DNA from: Xiphophorus maculatus
Taxonomy: Eukaryota > Chordata > Actinopteri > Cyprinodontiformes > Poeciliidae
DNA length: 64,000 bases
Assembly: GCF_002775205.1 (NCBI RefSeq)
Contig: NC_036455.1
Location: forward strand, 286,501-350,500
Reading direction: 5' to 3'
Positions 62,560 through 64,000 of this stretch are shown one piece after another (position 1 is the first letter of the stretch; each line of letters opens with the position of its first letter). Below the pieces are notes generated by a model that had not been told where the DNA came from, made no database searches, and saw nothing but the letters and a program-made list of their open reading frames with translations. A program made the translations under genes and the position numbers.

Positions 62560-63420
62560 TTAAACCGTTTCCACATTTTGTCCCTTTAACAATCACAAAT
62601 TTCAGAGTATTTTATTTGAATTGTGTGCAATAGAGCAACATAACAGCACCGTAAAGTTTTCTAAAGCTTTTACAGATAAAATAAAAATCTGAAAAAGATC
62701 ACTTTATTTTGACACCCCCAAATAAAACCCAGAAAGTCTCCTGATTAGTAATTTAATCTCAGTGTAAATCCAGCTGTTCTGTAAGAGTTTAAGAAGTTTA
62801 TTAGAGAACAGAAACATTGTGGAGACATTATAAAAAAAATGGATTAGGGAGAAACTTAAAGTGGATCATCCCGAGCTGTTAACATCTCAGAGCTGTGAAA
62901 TCCATAATCTGAACTTTAAAAGAGTTTCACACAACTGGACACCGATCAACATGCCCAAACTGACAGGTTAGACGATCAGAGAAACAGCCAAAAGGCCTAT
63001 ACTAACGTTAGAGGAGCTGCAGAGAGCCATAGCTCAGGTGGGAAAATCTGACAAGTAGACATTATGACATACAGTACTTCACAATTCTGGCCTTTATGGA
63101 AGAATGAAAAAAAATTTTTTTTTCAAAGAAATACGCTTTAAAATACATAGTTTGAGTAAAAACTAAGAATGCACATCACTCCAAATATATTATTCATATA
63201 AAAAAAAACATAGGAGCAGCATCATGCTGTGGGACCATTTTTTTCCCAGCACAAGCAGAAAATCTGGACAAATTTAATGAAAAGGTGCATTAAGTGAAAA
63301 ACAGAGGCAACAAAAGCCTTGAAACTGAGGTTCACTTTCCAGCAGGACGGACGGAAATACAAAATGTTTTATGCAACATTTCAAGTGTGCAGAAATAAAA
63401 ACGAGATGCTAGAAAATGTA
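62560..63420 (+). mobile_element. Tc1-like remnant
   Basis: CCCAAACTGACAGGTTAGAC (62955-62974), AGGAGCTGCAGAGAGCCATA (63012-63031) and AGCAGCATCATGCTGTGGGA (63215-63234) follow the same order as in the remnant at 54655-55560. It is full of stops and indels. Confidence 0.65.
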
Positions 63421-64000
63421 TTTCCAATATCTGAAGAAATATAGTTTGTATTGATTTCAAAGCTCGTTTAGTAGTGGTTTAAGTGGCGCTCTTATCAGCA
63501 TCTTTAGATAATGACGATTTTGTGGAGAAACCAAACTTTAAAGCTACTAACAGCACGAACAGCCGTTCAAACCCCATCCTACTATTGCACAATGCCATAA
63601 AAACACATTCGTCACCCAGGATGCTCGTGCCCTTTATTTTACACGAGCATCAGGATGGCAGGAGGCTGGAGCTGAGAGAGCCGTCACAGCCCAGAAACGT
63701 TGACAGCTCATGTCCGACTTATTGCCAGCAACCACGGGGAAAACCATCCAGACGGCTGCAGCTGGATGTGTCACCAATCTGTTATCTGTGTACTGCCGCC
63801 CTGCCACCAAAAACAAAGCAGCAGACATAAAGGGATCATGACACACAGATGGGGGCCAACAGTGAATCCTCTATCTGCTGGACTCTGCAGAGACAGAGCA
63901 CCACATACCAAAACAGATTATGAGCTTATGACCCTAAAACGCTTATGGCAGTCATAATGCAGCCACAACTCCCTGGCAGTACGTCAAATATCCCAGCTCA

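Larger units (their letters stand above)
48728..64000. other. Upstream of ripor2 coding exon 1: no gene seen
   Basis: About 15 kb without an exon I can support on either strand. It contains Tc1-like remnants (51500-52430, 54655-55560, 56640-57250, 62560-63420), hairpins (49237-49280, 59091-59234) and CA repeats. Since the ripor2 ATG exon is preceded by an acceptor, some or all of this should be its first intron, with the promoter here or beyond the window. Confidence 0.55.

Noticed and set aside
1-64000. CRISPR array, operon-like cluster or prokaryotic mobile system
   Set aside because: All repeats are microsatellites or eukaryotic transposon debris, and all recognised genes are intron-split vertebrate genes.

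Overview
This is vertebrate nuclear DNA, almost certainly from a teleost fish. It is AT-rich, its genes are split into short exons with GT/AG introns, and the gaps and introns are littered with decayed Tc1/mariner-like, foldback and piggyBac-like elements of the kind common in fish. I cannot name the species. Nothing looks bacterial, viral or like a mobile gene cluster.

Five protein-coding genes can be rebuilt exon by exon, and each gives an uninterrupted reading frame of the expected length. tdp2 (minus, 3857-7529, 7 exons, 359 aa) repairs topoisomerase II-DNA adducts. acot13 (plus, 9224-11717, 3 exons, 142 aa) is a hotdog-fold acyl-CoA thioesterase. The C6orf62 homologue (minus, 13201-15226, 5 exons, 230 aa) is highly conserved and of unknown role. 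gmnn/geminin (plus, 17927-20520, 6 coding exons after an untranslated one, 216 aa) is an inhibitor of replication licensing. ripor2/FAM65B (minus, 24088-48701, 22 coding exons, 1086 aa) is a RhoA-binding regulator. From memory, this order and orientation match human chromosome 6p22.3, so the window is a block of ancient conserved synteny and not an operon-like system.

Layout: 1-3500 is AT-rich noncoding DNA with one unexplained GC-richer patch (1241-2100) and repeat remnants. 3500-20750 holds the four compact genes as two divergent pairs (tdp2/acot13 and C6orf62/gmnn), with acot13 and C6orf62 convergent. 20750-21594 is the short gap between the convergent 3' ends of gmnn and ripor2 and contains a cluster of palindromes. 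21595-48727 is ripor2 with its 3' UTR. 48728-64000 has no recognisable exon. It is probably ripor2 first-intron or upstream DNA and carries Tc1-like remnants and several perfect hairpins.

I found no convincing new biological system. The best leads are noncoding: perfect hairpins at 47599-47665, 49237-49280 and 45763-45797, the palindrome cluster at 21119-21208, a foldback element family, a minimal Tc1 inverted-repeat insertion at 29201-29282, and a protein-like reading frame inside the presumed ripor2 3' UTR (23075-23260).
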